Part shown: positions 18,101 to 26,127 of the stretch, piece after piece
Layout of the letters: each line of letters begins with the position of its first letter
How positions within the stretch are numbered: position 1 is the first letter of the stretch
Source: Flavobacterium sangjuense
Lineage (GTDB): Bacteria > Bacteroidota > Bacteroidia > Flavobacteriales > Flavobacteriaceae
Direction of reading: 5' to 3'
Assembly (NCBI RefSeq): GCF_004797125.1
Contig: NZ_CP038810.1
Span: forward strand, 2,604,001-2,668,000
Length of the DNA stretch: 64,000 bases
Translations under genes and position numbers: made by a program
The notes under the pieces: model-generated
Told to the model about the DNA's origin: nothing
Databases searched by the model: none
Seen by the model: the letters and a program-made list of their open reading frames with translations, nothing else

Positions 18101-19943
18101 CAATTGTTACTGTATTACCGGAAACCGTCGCTACTGACGTATTAGAACTCGTATAGGAAACTGTCAAACCTGAACTTGCTGTAGCCGTTAAATTAAAATT
18201 AGCATCGCCATAAGTAACTGCAGCTAATGCGCCAAAAGTAATGGTTTGATGAGGCAACTGTGTATATGAAAATGCCGAACCTACATTAGTTGTACCATTC
18301 GCTAATTGCACCTGAACACTAATTCCGTCACCACCATCAATGTAAACAGGGAGTGCAACTGTAAAAGTTGCTACACCACTTGCATTAGTAAGTGCCGTGA
18401 CGGTGAAATCACTTATTGTTGACGTTCGAGCAGATCCGTCTATAGTATACGATTCATCTGTAGCACCATTAGTGTCCGTAATGGTTGCGTCGTATAAAAA
18501 TTGATACCCCGGAACTAAATTATTGTATTGATCTCTGGCAGTTATTGTAATTGTTTGCGAAGTATTTGGTGCTAAGGCTGAACCTATAGACACTGATGAA
18601 TTTGCTGCTACTACGGCACCCGCATTAATTTGCTGTGTTACAGTAGCCGGTTGATAGCCGGTTGCTACAATACTCACTGCTTTTGAACCTGAAGTCGTTA
18701 ATAAAGCATTCAAACCTGATGGTTTCAATTGTAAATTCCCAGCCGTTAAAACATAATCTGTTGTTACAGTTAAATTAGTAGAACCAATTTTAACTGCAGT
18801 AACTGCTGCTCTCCAAGTTGGATCATCAGCAAAGGTTATGTCTATATTATTATCAACATTATTAGATGTACTATCAGCAGTAAGTGTTGGCGGAGTCAAA
18901 CCTGAAACTGGTGTTCCATTACAGGTTACTGCAGCATCATAATTAAATGCTTTATCCACCGCAAAAATGCTATAATAATAGGTTGTACCATCAGTTAGAC
19001 CTGTATCCGTAAAACTTTGACTCGTTCCTGCAACCCCGGCAGTAATTCCTACAATGGTACCACCTCCGGTAGCACTTGTATTACCCACTCCATAAATACC
19101 ATTTGCATTTAATGTAACCGCTGTTGCCGAAGTGCTGCGAACAATTACATAACCACCACCATCTCCTGCATACTGTGCTCCTGTCCAATTTATACTTAAA
19201 GAAGTACCCGAAACCACAGTTGTTGAAGGAGAAGTAGCTGCTCCTGTTGGAGCAGTAGTATCTACAGCACCTGCATAAACACATAGGTCGTCAATATAAT
19301 AACAACTAGAATTACTAAAATTTGCTCCAGAGAAAACCAATGCACCATACTTTGTAGCAGCTGCACTTGAACCTGCAGTTATTGAAAGCGTCACTTTTGT
19401 CCAAGCAGTCGTAGTTGTATTTTGTACAGTGTTCATATTAACAGCTGTACCAGGATTAACCGAACCATCAGGGGAGATTGCTATATTTGGAGTACCGGCA
19501 ATAGCATTATTTCTACTTGTTAGATAATAATACTGCACTGTATAAGCAGTACTATTCACTATAGCTCCATTTGTATTAACAGTAGTACTGTAAAGCTTTT
19601 TTACTGACTGTGATCCACCCCACACCAAAACATTACTCCCAGTTCTTGGTTGTGAAGCAATAACAGGAGTACCACCTGCAACGATATTAATACCTCCTTG
19701 ATGATTGGTTAGAGTATTCACACTATAAGCAGAATAAGTAGTACCTGTCGCCAAACCAGCGGCATTAGTGCCGAAACTTCCAGTTGCAAAACCTTCATAT
19801 CCTCCGTTAAAATCCGGAAATTGTCCAATAACCTGTTGCCCCCAACTGCTCTGAACAGTCATTAACAACAACGCAAAAAGACACAACAACCGATGGATTG
19901 TTTTATTTTTTCTCTGAGAAAAACGTGTTGTAATTATGTTCAT
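15183..19943 (-). CDS. Large T9SS type A secreted multidomain surface protein
   Basis: 1586 residues from the ATG at 19943; the open frame reaches 19991, but this methionine directly precedes a normal signal peptide (IHRLLCLFALLLMTVQSSWGQ, hydrophobic core). Order of regions: carbohydrate-binding-like N-terminal beta domain, fibronectin III-like domain (ending DGTTYYYSIFAVDKAFNY), a DUF1533-like region (TWRAAVTAVKIGST), bacterial Ig-like domains, a YDG domain (NKTYDGTTTATITGTL), a second Ig-like domain, a low-complexity beta region, and a type A sorting domain (VKVYDLQGRLITEL, ending KVVAKKVVN). It is probably an exported adhesin or matrix protein. A LacI-type palindrome lies 44 bp upstream. 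Confidence 0.88.
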   Translation of the reverse strand: MNIITTRFSQRKNKTIHRLLCLFALLLMTVQSSWGQQVIGQFPDFNGGYEGFATGSFGTNAAGLATGTTYSAYSVNTLTNHQGGINIVAGGTPVIASQPRTGSNVLVWGGSQSVKKLYSTTVNTNGAIVNSTAYTVQYYYLTSRNNAIAGTPNIAISPDGSVNPGTAVNMNTVQNTTTTAWTKVTLSITAGSSAAATKYGALVFSGANFSNSSCYYIDDLCVYAGAVDTTAPTGAATSPSTTVVSGTSLSINWTGAQYAGDGGGYVIVRSTSATAVTLNANGIYGVGNTSATGGGTIVGITAGVAGTSQSFTDTGLTDGTTYYYSIFAVDKAFNYDAAVTCNGTPVSGLTPPTLTADSTSNNVDNNIDITFADDPTWRAAVTAVKIGSTNLTVTTDYVLTAGNLQLKPSGLNALLTTSGSKAVSIVATGYQPATVTQQINAGAVVAANSSVSIGSALAPNTSQTITITARDQYNNLVPGYQFLYDATITDTNGATDESYTIDGSARTSTISDFTVTALTNASGVATFTVALPVYIDGGDGISVQVQLANGTTNVGSAFSYTQLPHQTITFGALAAVTYGDANFNLTATASSGLTVSYTSSNTSVATVSGNTVTIVAPGSTNITASQAGNGSWAAATPVVQALTVNTKTLTVSPATANNKTYDGTTTATITGTLVGIINADVVTLTGTGTFASANVGTGITVTSTSTLGGANAAKYSLTQPTGLTANITKANQTITIVAPSLLNYVGFTDFTPPFASATSGTNTITFTSSNPAVATIVSNKVHYVGIGTTTITASQAVSTNYNAATDVARTLTVIEYPIAAWNFWTSGSTTQTNIQAYLYDAGLDTTTNNTVPAGTNTASSLAPKNITRGSGVSASGGTSAFRSTGFPFNTPTIIAPSVTSGNNQYFQVTLQAASAGKTVSISTIDAHFYDATNGFNTAPGVISQFGYSLDGGTTIVPIGSAVQSTSLRMGQIDVSGIAALQDVPFGTTITLRYYASGYGSSGTGWGFGSPNTATGAGLPPGVAAAGTDGLVIGGDVSDSTTWTTGLVWSNGTPSTTKNAIILGTYDTTIDGVFTAKKLTINGSGSLTIRSGATITVQNQIINNAGANAIIIENGGSLVQVNDYAPTNKGVIKYNRQTTAISNMDYTYWSSPVAGFTLGGVSPNTQYDKYYSFNATTQAWKQESTATSMTAGIGYIIRGPQTSAYIAPNPPSSYQATFTGVPHNGRYQISGIAADKAYLIGNPYPSALDADTFIDGNLDVLEGTLYFWTHNTPISGNVYDSDDYASYNRTGSTGTAALNPGVSSLAPTGKIGSGQGFFANSKVGALTNGDTTIDFKNAMRVGVGGITGDNSQFFRTNNRTETVDKHRIWLNLTNAQGAFKQTLVGYVEGATNEYEGLFDGKSFNANPYVDLYSINQGMNLAIQGRALPFDENDQVPLGFKTTINGPLTISIDNTDGLLADQDVYLEDLLTNTITDIKSGNYTFDAVAGTYNNRFILRYTNGTLGVNDPSLIKNGITVYRSNGVININSTNELIANVKVYDLQGRLITELKNVNSTTTSVKNLRATQQVLIVKVTTQDNKVVAKKVVN

Positions 19944-19986
19944 AAAATTAATAATTAAGATAAAATTTAATCTTGTCAAAAATCGA

Positions 19987-20000
19987 TGCAATCGATTGCC
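19987..20000 (-). promoter_or_regulatory. LacI-type operator-like palindrome upstream of the type A adhesin
   Basis: TGCAATCGATTGCC contains a perfect 12-bp palindrome (GCAATCGATTGC, 19988-19999) with a central CG. It matches the core of three sites in the 25865-26075 region. A one-mismatch promoter box (GATTTTTG on the minus strand, 19977-19984) lies just downstream, so the site would sit in or above the promoter. Confidence 0.55.
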
Positions 20001-20125
20001 TTAAAATAACTTATTCTCCAAAATAAAATATAAACTACCTGAATACATGCATTTTACAAACGACTGTACAAAGGTAGAAAATATATCTTATTTTAAAATA
20101 ACATTAATCATTTCATTAGTATTAT

Positions 20126-22051
20126 TTAGAATGCAACAACAATAAACTCGCTTCTTCTATTTGCCTGATGCTCTTCTTCGGTACATTCAACACCGTCTGC
20201 ACATTTGTTCAATAATTGAGATTCTCCATAACCTTTACCTGTAAGTCTGCTGGCATCAACACCATTTTTTACTAACCAATTTATAGTAGCTTTTGCTCTG
20301 TTATCTGATAAAGCTTGGTTGTATTTATCTGAATTTCTGCTATCGGTATGAGAACGAACCTCAATTTTGATTTTCGTATTTTGTTTCATAACATCAAGAA
20401 TTTTCTCTAATTCAAAGGCTGCTTCATTCGTAATAGCCGTTTTATTTAGATCAAAATAGGTATATTTAATTCCGAAACACTTAGCCAAATCACTTCCAAC
20501 AACTAATGTACATCCGGCTTTTTCAATAGTGATAGGCACATTAGTTGTACCGTTTGATGTACCAGTTATAACAGGAGTTTCTTTGGTAAGATACTTATCC
20601 AATTCAGCTCTAACATAATATTTTTTACCACATTCTGCATCAAAGCTATACTGTCCTTTGTCATCTGATTTAGATTCTTTTAGCAGCTCAAATTTTTCAT
20701 TAAACAAACTAACTTTTACATTAGCCAATACTTGATTTGTTTCTGAATCTGTGATAAGACCTTCCACTTTTTGGTTGCACTCTATTTCTGCAACTTTATA
20801 AATGTCGTCGCCTCCTTTTCCACCGGTTCTATTTGAAGTAACAAAACCTTTTCCGTTATTTTGAATACTTAAAGCAAAATCATCTTGTGGGCTATTAATT
20901 GGAGCTCCAACATTTTCAACTCCTTTAAAGCCTTCATTTTCAATTTTGGAAACATAAATATCCAAACCTCCAAGACCCGGACGTCCATCTGTTGCGAAAT
21001 ACAATTTATTATCAAATGATACAAACGGGAAAGATTCTCTTCCTTCTGTATTAATTCCTCTTCCAAGATTTACCGGAGTATCCAAACTACCATCGGCTTT
21101 TATATTGGCTTTAAATAAATCAGATTGTCCTAATGTTCCAGGCATATCTGAGGCAAAGTAAAGCGTCTTGTTGTCCAAACTTAAGGCCGGATTAGCAACA
21201 TTGTATTGATTACTATTGATAGATAATTCGGTTACATTGCCCCAAGAACCATTTTCTAAGGTAGCTTTGTATAATTTAAGTACCATTACATTCTTAACGA
21301 TTTTTCCTTTTTTACCATCGTTATAATTGTTTCTTGTAAAGTAAACCGTTTTACCATCTTTTGTGAAAACTGGTGATGATTCATGAAATGCTGAATTGAT
21401 TTCTTTACCTCCAAATTGCTTTGGCTCTGATAATTTTCCGTCGGTGCCAATTTCAGATTCAAAAAGATTTGTAAAAGATTCTTTGGTTTGGTTAAATACT
21501 TTACTTGAACCTGCAACCGGACGAGCCGAAGCAAATACTAATTTATTCCCCAATAAAGCACTTCCGAAATCTGAATTTGCTGAATTAACTCCGGCGTCTT
21601 CAACTGTGTAACGTCCTGAATTGGCTTTTATTGTTTCAAGATAATTTTTATTGTCTACGTATAGCTGGGCTCTTCTTTCGTTTCCTGATTTTTTATTAAA
21701 CAACTCCATCATCTCATTTGCTTTGGCATAATTTCCAACTGACTTTAGCGATTGAGAATATCTATAAAAAAACTCCGGTTCCTGCTCTTTATTCATTTTA
21801 TAAAGCTCGGTATACCATTTTTCAGCTTTTTGTAATTCAGCATTAAAATAATTCGCATTACCTAATTTTAGGAACATATTTTCATTCTTATATCCTTTTT
21901 CTGCTATGCGCTCATAGGTAGCAATTGCATCGACATAATAACTTTTTTCATATTTTTTGTCGGCCGCAGCAATTTGAGATTTTTGCGAATAGCCTTGTTG
22001 AAATAAAACAACGGTTAAAAGTGAACTGAATATTATATTTTTTATTTTCAT
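20126..22051 (-). CDS. PorE-like TPR / beta-propeller / OmpA protein (module 2)
   Basis: 641 residues, colinear with the 650-residue protein at 1211-3163. A signal peptide is followed by TPR-like helices (YVDAIATYERIAEKGYKNEN region), propeller repeats (ESSPVFTKDGKTVYFTRNN, NPALSLDNKTLYFASDMPG, SFDNKLYFATDGRPG), a carboxypeptidase-regulatory-like fold, and an OmpA domain (VRSHTDSRNSDKYNQ, NRAKATINWL). It is expected to bind peptidoglycan and connect to T9SS components at the outer membrane. It starts 10 nt after the SprF-like stop and is the last gene of the minus-strand operon. No strong terminator hairpin is visible after it. Confidence 0.9.
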   Translation of the reverse strand: MKIKNIIFSSLLTVVLFQQGYSQKSQIAAADKKYEKSYYVDAIATYERIAEKGYKNENMFLKLGNANYFNAELQKAEKWYTELYKMNKEQEPEFFYRYSQSLKSVGNYAKANEMMELFNKKSGNERRAQLYVDNKNYLETIKANSGRYTVEDAGVNSANSDFGSALLGNKLVFASARPVAGSSKVFNQTKESFTNLFESEIGTDGKLSEPKQFGGKEINSAFHESSPVFTKDGKTVYFTRNNYNDGKKGKIVKNVMVLKLYKATLENGSWGNVTELSINSNQYNVANPALSLDNKTLYFASDMPGTLGQSDLFKANIKADGSLDTPVNLGRGINTEGRESFPFVSFDNKLYFATDGRPGLGGLDIYVSKIENEGFKGVENVGAPINSPQDDFALSIQNNGKGFVTSNRTGGKGGDDIYKVAEIECNQKVEGLITDSETNQVLANVKVSLFNEKFELLKESKSDDKGQYSFDAECGKKYYVRAELDKYLTKETPVITGTSNGTTNVPITIEKAGCTLVVGSDLAKCFGIKYTYFDLNKTAITNEAAFELEKILDVMKQNTKIKIEVRSHTDSRNSDKYNQALSDNRAKATINWLVKNGVDASRLTGKGYGESQLLNKCADGVECTEEEHQANRRSEFIVVAF

Positions 22052-22061
22052 GATAGTACTA

Positions 22062-22988
22062 TTAGAAGAATCTTGGAGACATTATTTTTACATTTCTTTT
22101 AACTAATTCAAAACGCAGGAACACTTCATGAGAGCCTGAGTTATAATCTGCCAATTTGGTAGTTTCTCTATCATAGGCATATCCAATAAATAAACCATCA
22201 GTTATCTGAAACCCTGCCAATGCACTGATTGAAGAACTTAATCTATAGGCTAAACCTGCGGTAAATTTATCATAAATTAAAAAGTTACCCGATAAATCCA
22301 ATGATAATGGTGCACCCTGAACAACTTTAGTTAATAATGACGGTTTGAATTTGATGTTTGGATTTAAATCAAATACATGTCCGGCTATAAAATTGAAATG
22401 CATTTTTTCTGAAGCGATAAAAGTATCAGCGCCACTCGGAGCTGTTCCATCATAATGTTTACTTTCTATTATGTAAGGAACTGACAATCCAAAATATGAT
22501 TTATCAGAATTTAAATAAACTCCGGCTCCAATATTTGTTGTAAATCGATCGTCGATATTATCCTGAAATCTTGGATCACCAGGGTTGTAAATGTTCAATT
22601 TTGTAAAGTCAACATTCAATATATTGGCACTTCCTTTTAATCCAAACGACAATTTGTAATTTTCTGAAATTGGAAAACCATAAGAGAAATCAATTGCAAA
22701 ATTATTTTCGTCTGAAGGACCAATTTTATCATTCACCACGCTTAAACCCAATGAAACATTTTTGCCTATTGGCGAACTAATCGCAATGTTATTCGAAGAA
22801 GGAGCTCCTTCTAGTCCAACCCATTGAGTTCGGTGTAATCCAAAAATACTTAATGCTTCTCTCGAACCTGTATATGCCGGATTGATAACACTTGTATTGT
22901 ACATATACTGAGTATATTGTCCTTCTTGCTGCGCAAAAGCAACAATCGTAAAAAACACTAAAAATAAACCTGTAAATTTTGTCTTCAT
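22062..22988 (-). CDS. PorP/SprF family T9SS outer-membrane protein (module 2)
   Basis: 308 residues from the ATG at 22988; the frame is open to 23024, but this methionine precedes the signal peptide (TGLFLVFFTIVAFAQ) directly. Family motifs GQYTQYMYNTSVINPAYTGSRE and IFGLHRTQWVGLEGAP match the paralogue at 287-1198, as does the ending KIMSPRFF (first motif split here: GQYTQYMYN, then NPAYTGSRE). It lies 47 nt after the 906-residue adhesin and 10 nt before the PorE-like gene. By analogy with SprF/SprB it should assist surface delivery of the linked type B adhesin, and possibly of the divergent 2533-residue adhesin. Confidence 0.93.
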   Translation of the reverse strand: MKTKFTGLFLVFFTIVAFAQQEGQYTQYMYNTSVINPAYTGSREALSIFGLHRTQWVGLEGAPSSNNIAISSPIGKNVSLGLSVVNDKIGPSDENNFAIDFSYGFPISENYKLSFGLKGSANILNVDFTKLNIYNPGDPRFQDNIDDRFTTNIGAGVYLNSDKSYFGLSVPYIIESKHYDGTAPSGADTFIASEKMHFNFIAGHVFDLNPNIKFKPSLLTKVVQGAPLSLDLSGNFLIYDKFTAGLAYRLSSSISALAGFQITDGLFIGYAYDRETTKLADYNSGSHEVFLRFELVKRNVKIMSPRFF

Positions 22989-23035
22989 ATATTTTAAATT
23001 GAGAACGTTATTATATAGTAACACTCTTTTAGTAA

Positions 23036-25756
23036 TTATCGAGTTAGATATAAATATCCTGATCGTTGTTTGTTTGCTCCGGTTGAATTAACATATTTCA
23101 ATACATAGAAATAAGTACCTTCAGGTAACTCTGATGAAGCTGAAACAGTAGCTCTGCCTTCAGAGATTCCTTTAAAATATTTATTGTTGGTTCCGTAACC
23201 GTCTACTTCATAAACTACTACTCCCCATCTATTAAATATCTGCAAAGTATTATCAGGATACATTTCTATATTTCTAATGGTAAACACATTGTTTTTAACA
23301 TCATCACTTGCTGGTGAAACACCATTAAAAATTTCTAATCCATCATCATAATTAGAAAGATAGTAATTGTTAACCTCTAAATAATCCGGAGTTCCATTTC
23401 CATTACTGTCAAAAGGATGACCAATAATATTCCCAAATTCATCTCCATTTATAAGTCCGTCTCCATCGCAATCAGCAGCTGAAAACGCTGTTGATGGCGC
23501 CAAAGTGGCATGTTCTTCTATAGATTCACAAAAATCTAAAGGATCAGTAGCATCTGCAACTTCGGTTCCGTCTAATACTCCATCTCCATCTGTATCCGGA
23601 TTATTAGGATTTGTACCTATTGTAATTTCATCTGAATTAGACAATCCATCAAAATCACAATCTCCACTTGGATTCGTGCTACATGGCCCTACAAGTATAG
23701 ATATTGTTCCGATATTAGATATTAATCCTTGATTGTCTTGAATTACGTAACTTATTGGTGTTGTATTACCTTCAAAACCTGCAATAGGATCAAAAGTTAC
23801 TGTACCGTCAGGATTTGCAGTGTAAGTTCCTTCTCCCGGAACTGTAAAAGTGGTTTGTATTCCTGGAGTTGACGGATCTAAATCAATTGTAGCGTTGTTT
23901 ATTGTGCCATCAATGTCATAATCATTACCTGCGACTGGTATATCAATATTAGTATCATAAGGTGTTGATATTGTATCATCAACAGCAACAGGAGCGTCAT
24001 TAACAGAACTTACAACAAATGTAATAATTGCTGTATCACAAGCCCCACTTGGATCACAAAGTGTATATACTATCGAAGCGGTTCCAAAATAATTATCTGC
24101 CGGATCAAATGTAACGACCCCGGTTGCATTATTTAATGTCCAAACACCCTCAGGTGTTGTAATTGTTGTTTGAATTCCTGCAGTAGCAGGATCTAAATCT
24201 ACTGTAAATTGTCCTGTCCCATTTACTGGTGCGGTTGGATTTCCATCAGGATCCGTATCGTTATTTAAAATACTCACTGTACCATTTGCACCATCTTCTA
24301 ATAAAGGAGCGGCACTTTGATTGTCATCGTTTGCAATTGGCGCAGCATTAAGAAATGATAAAGTTGCCGGTGCCGAATAAGTGTCTCCACAAACATAATC
24401 GCTAGAATTAATCAATACTCTGTATTTATAATTATTCAAACTGTATGGCGCTCCAGTTATTGTAAGTGTCATTGTTGCAGCGCCTGAATAGATACCTCCA
24501 TCAATAACGTTGGTCCAGGTTGTTCCACCATCTGTACTTACTTGCCAAGTAAAATTTGAAATCCCGGCACTTCCGGCAGGAGTTACTGTAAAAGTAGTAG
24601 TATCACCAGCATTTATAATTCGATCTGCCGGACTGGTAAATGCATTTGCTCCACCGGCAATAAGTGCCAAATCATAAAAACCACTATAACTTGCTGCTAC
24701 TACTGTTCCATTTGGATTTGTTGGTGCTACAGCACCTCCTGTCATCCCGTATTGTTGTCCAGGTGCAGCGCTTGAAGGATCAAAATAATATTCATTAGAA
24801 TCCGAACAACCGTCGTTATCAGAATCTAAATCATATTGATTAACGATACCATCACCATCGGTATCTACGCCATCGATATTACCTAAACGAACAAATATTT
24901 GAGATCTTCTTTCCCCTACTTCGCTATCTTCAGTTCCGGTAACTCCGTAAACAAATTCACTCGTTGTATAAACATTTTGGTAAGTAGTTACCATATATAA
25001 TGGATCGGCAAGAATAGTTGTATTAATCGCCCCATTGGTTGCAGTTAGTGTAGCAGGTCTAAAATAATCAAATCCTGCTCCCGGACCTCCAAGTCCTGAT
25101 GTCCCAAATGTAAAACCTTGATTAACCAAATTGGCACCAACAATTGGTGATCCTGTAATATTATTTGCAAAAGCATAACCCGCTACATCTCCCATGTCTG
25201 AGCCAGTTCCGTTACCGTCTATATCCGCAAGAGATACAGCTACGTTATTTATTGTAGATGCGGTTAATGTTCCGGTTGGAGTTGCTACTCCTGCTGGCAT
25301 AAAAATTAATTTATAAGTAAAATAAGCGTTTTCAAAAGGATAGATATCTTGAAGAGCTATATCACCACCTCCTATTAACCATAATCTTCCTGAACCAGGT
25401 TGAACAGCTGTGAATTCCATGATTGCATCATAGGAATTGTTTAGATAAATTAATGCATTTCTTTTGATAAGTCTGTTTCCGGCTACAAGTCCCGATGATG
25501 GTATTGAAGCAGGGCTAAAGGCTGTAAAACCATTCAATTGAATGTACGTAATTACCGACTCTACAGAATCCAGTACTCCATCATTGTCATCATCAATGTC
25601 AGTGGTATTTGGAATACCATCTCCATCGATATCATCAGGTGTACCTTGAGCATTGGCGGTAACAAAACAACCAAATAACATTAAAAACACTATTGCTTTT
25701 GACATTGAAAAAGAATTAATCCTTTTCGTAATAATTTTTGTTTTTGTTAGAATCAT
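23036..25756 (-). CDS. T9SS type B sorted adhesin with thrombospondin-3 and cadherin-like domains
   Basis: 906 residues. The signal peptide ends near TANAQ (residue 37); a second methionine at residue 18 (25705) is a possible start. Calcium-binding thrombospondin type 3 repeats ([20 protein letters not shown]) open the mature protein and recur near residues 295-320 and 700-790. Between them lie an Ig-like domain and two cadherin-like domains (SVNDAPVAVDD, NDYDIDGTINN). The type B sorting domain fills the last 100 residues (IFNRWGVVVYEV to GYLYLTR). It is the first gene of an operon with SprF-like and PorE-like genes, with two operator-promoter overlaps upstream. Confidence 0.9.
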   Translation of the reverse strand: MILTKTKIITKRINSFSMSKAIVFLMLFGCFVTANAQGTPDDIDGDGIPNTTDIDDDNDGVLDSVESVITYIQLNGFTAFSPASIPSSGLVAGNRLIKRNALIYLNNSYDAIMEFTAVQPGSGRLWLIGGGDIALQDIYPFENAYFTYKLIFMPAGVATPTGTLTASTINNVAVSLADIDGNGTGSDMGDVAGYAFANNITGSPIVGANLVNQGFTFGTSGLGGPGAGFDYFRPATLTATNGAINTTILADPLYMVTTYQNVYTTSEFVYGVTGTEDSEVGERRSQIFVRLGNIDGVDTDGDGIVNQYDLDSDNDGCSDSNEYYFDPSSAAPGQQYGMTGGAVAPTNPNGTVVAASYSGFYDLALIAGGANAFTSPADRIINAGDTTTFTVTPAGSAGISNFTWQVSTDGGTTWTNVIDGGIYSGAATMTLTITGAPYSLNNYKYRVLINSSDYVCGDTYSAPATLSFLNAAPIANDDNQSAAPLLEDGANGTVSILNNDTDPDGNPTAPVNGTGQFTVDLDPATAGIQTTITTPEGVWTLNNATGVVTFDPADNYFGTASIVYTLCDPSGACDTAIITFVVSSVNDAPVAVDDTISTPYDTNIDIPVAGNDYDIDGTINNATIDLDPSTPGIQTTFTVPGEGTYTANPDGTVTFDPIAGFEGNTTPISYVIQDNQGLISNIGTISILVGPCSTNPSGDCDFDGLSNSDEITIGTNPNNPDTDGDGVLDGTEVADATDPLDFCESIEEHATLAPSTAFSAADCDGDGLINGDEFGNIIGHPFDSNGNGTPDYLEVNNYYLSNYDDGLEIFNGVSPASDDVKNNVFTIRNIEMYPDNTLQIFNRWGVVVYEVDGYGTNNKYFKGISEGRATVSASSELPEGTYFYVLKYVNSTGANKQRSGYLYLTR

Positions 25757-25864
25757 AATTGTATGTTGTGAATTAATTTAAGCATTTACTTTATCTATAT
25801 ATGTATATAAATAAAGGTTGTTTGAAACTCTTATAAAATCTATATTATTTTAATAAAAAAATTG

Positions 25865-25878
25865 TGCAATCGATTACA
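25865..25878 (-). promoter_or_regulatory. LacI-type operator 1 (TGTAATCGATTGCA on the minus strand)
   Basis: A 14-bp near-palindrome with central CG. On the minus strand it overlaps by 2 nt the -7 box TATGTTTG (25877-25884), so a bound protein would cover the transcription start of the 906-residue adhesin operon. An identical sequence lies 45 bp away. Confidence 0.65.
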
Positions 25879-25884
25879 AACATA
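25877..25884 (-). promoter_or_regulatory. -7 box of the module 2 operon, proximal (TATGTTTG)
   Basis: Exact TAnnTTTG match on the minus strand, 120 nt before the adhesin ATG, overlapping operator 1. No -33 TTG was found at 17-23 bp. Confidence 0.5.
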
Positions 25885-25909
25885 TTTATATTATGAAAAA
25901 ATAAACTCG

Positions 25910-25923
25910 TGCAATCGATTACA
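25910..25923 (-). promoter_or_regulatory. LacI-type operator 2 (TGTAATCGATTGCA on the minus strand)
   Basis: Identical to operator 1, offset by 45 bp. It overlaps by 2 nt the box TATATTTG at 25922-25929 with exactly the same geometry as operator 1. Confidence 0.65.
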
Positions 25924-25929
25924 AATATA
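25922..25929 (-). promoter_or_regulatory. -7 box of the module 2 operon, distal (TATATTTG)
   Basis: Exact TAnnTTTG match on the minus strand overlapping operator 2. The promoter-operator unit appears duplicated 45 bp apart. No -33 TTG was found at the usual distance. Confidence 0.45.
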
Positions 25930-26031
25930 TTTAAATTTTCATAAAAAAAACTAAATACAAAATTTTTTAGTAAATTTTTTATTGCATGTATAAATATAAA
26001 TGCTCTTTGTTAATAAATTAATAAACATTTC

Positions 26032-26061
26032 TTGCTCAGTAAAAATATTTTTTTAATTTTG
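26032..26061 (+). promoter_or_regulatory. Promoter of the 2533-residue adhesin (TTG - 19 bp - TAATTTTG)
   Basis: The -33 TTG at 26032-26034 and exact TAnnTTTG at 26054-26061 have a 19-bp spacer. Transcription would begin near 26065, inside operator 3, leaving a leader of about 60 nt. The rest of the 371-bp gap between the divergent genes is AT-rich with no reading frame of note. Confidence 0.7.
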
Positions 26062-26075
26062 TGTAATCGATTGCA
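26062..26075 (+). promoter_or_regulatory. LacI-type operator 3 (TGTAATCGATTGCA)
   Basis: Exact reverse complement of operators 1 and 2 as written on the plus strand, so the same orientation relative to its own promoter. It follows the -7 box directly and covers the predicted transcription start. Confidence 0.65.
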
Positions 26076-26127
26076 ATTTGTTAAATCGTTTAATTAATGC
26101 GCATTAATTTGATTAATTTTTTAAAAA

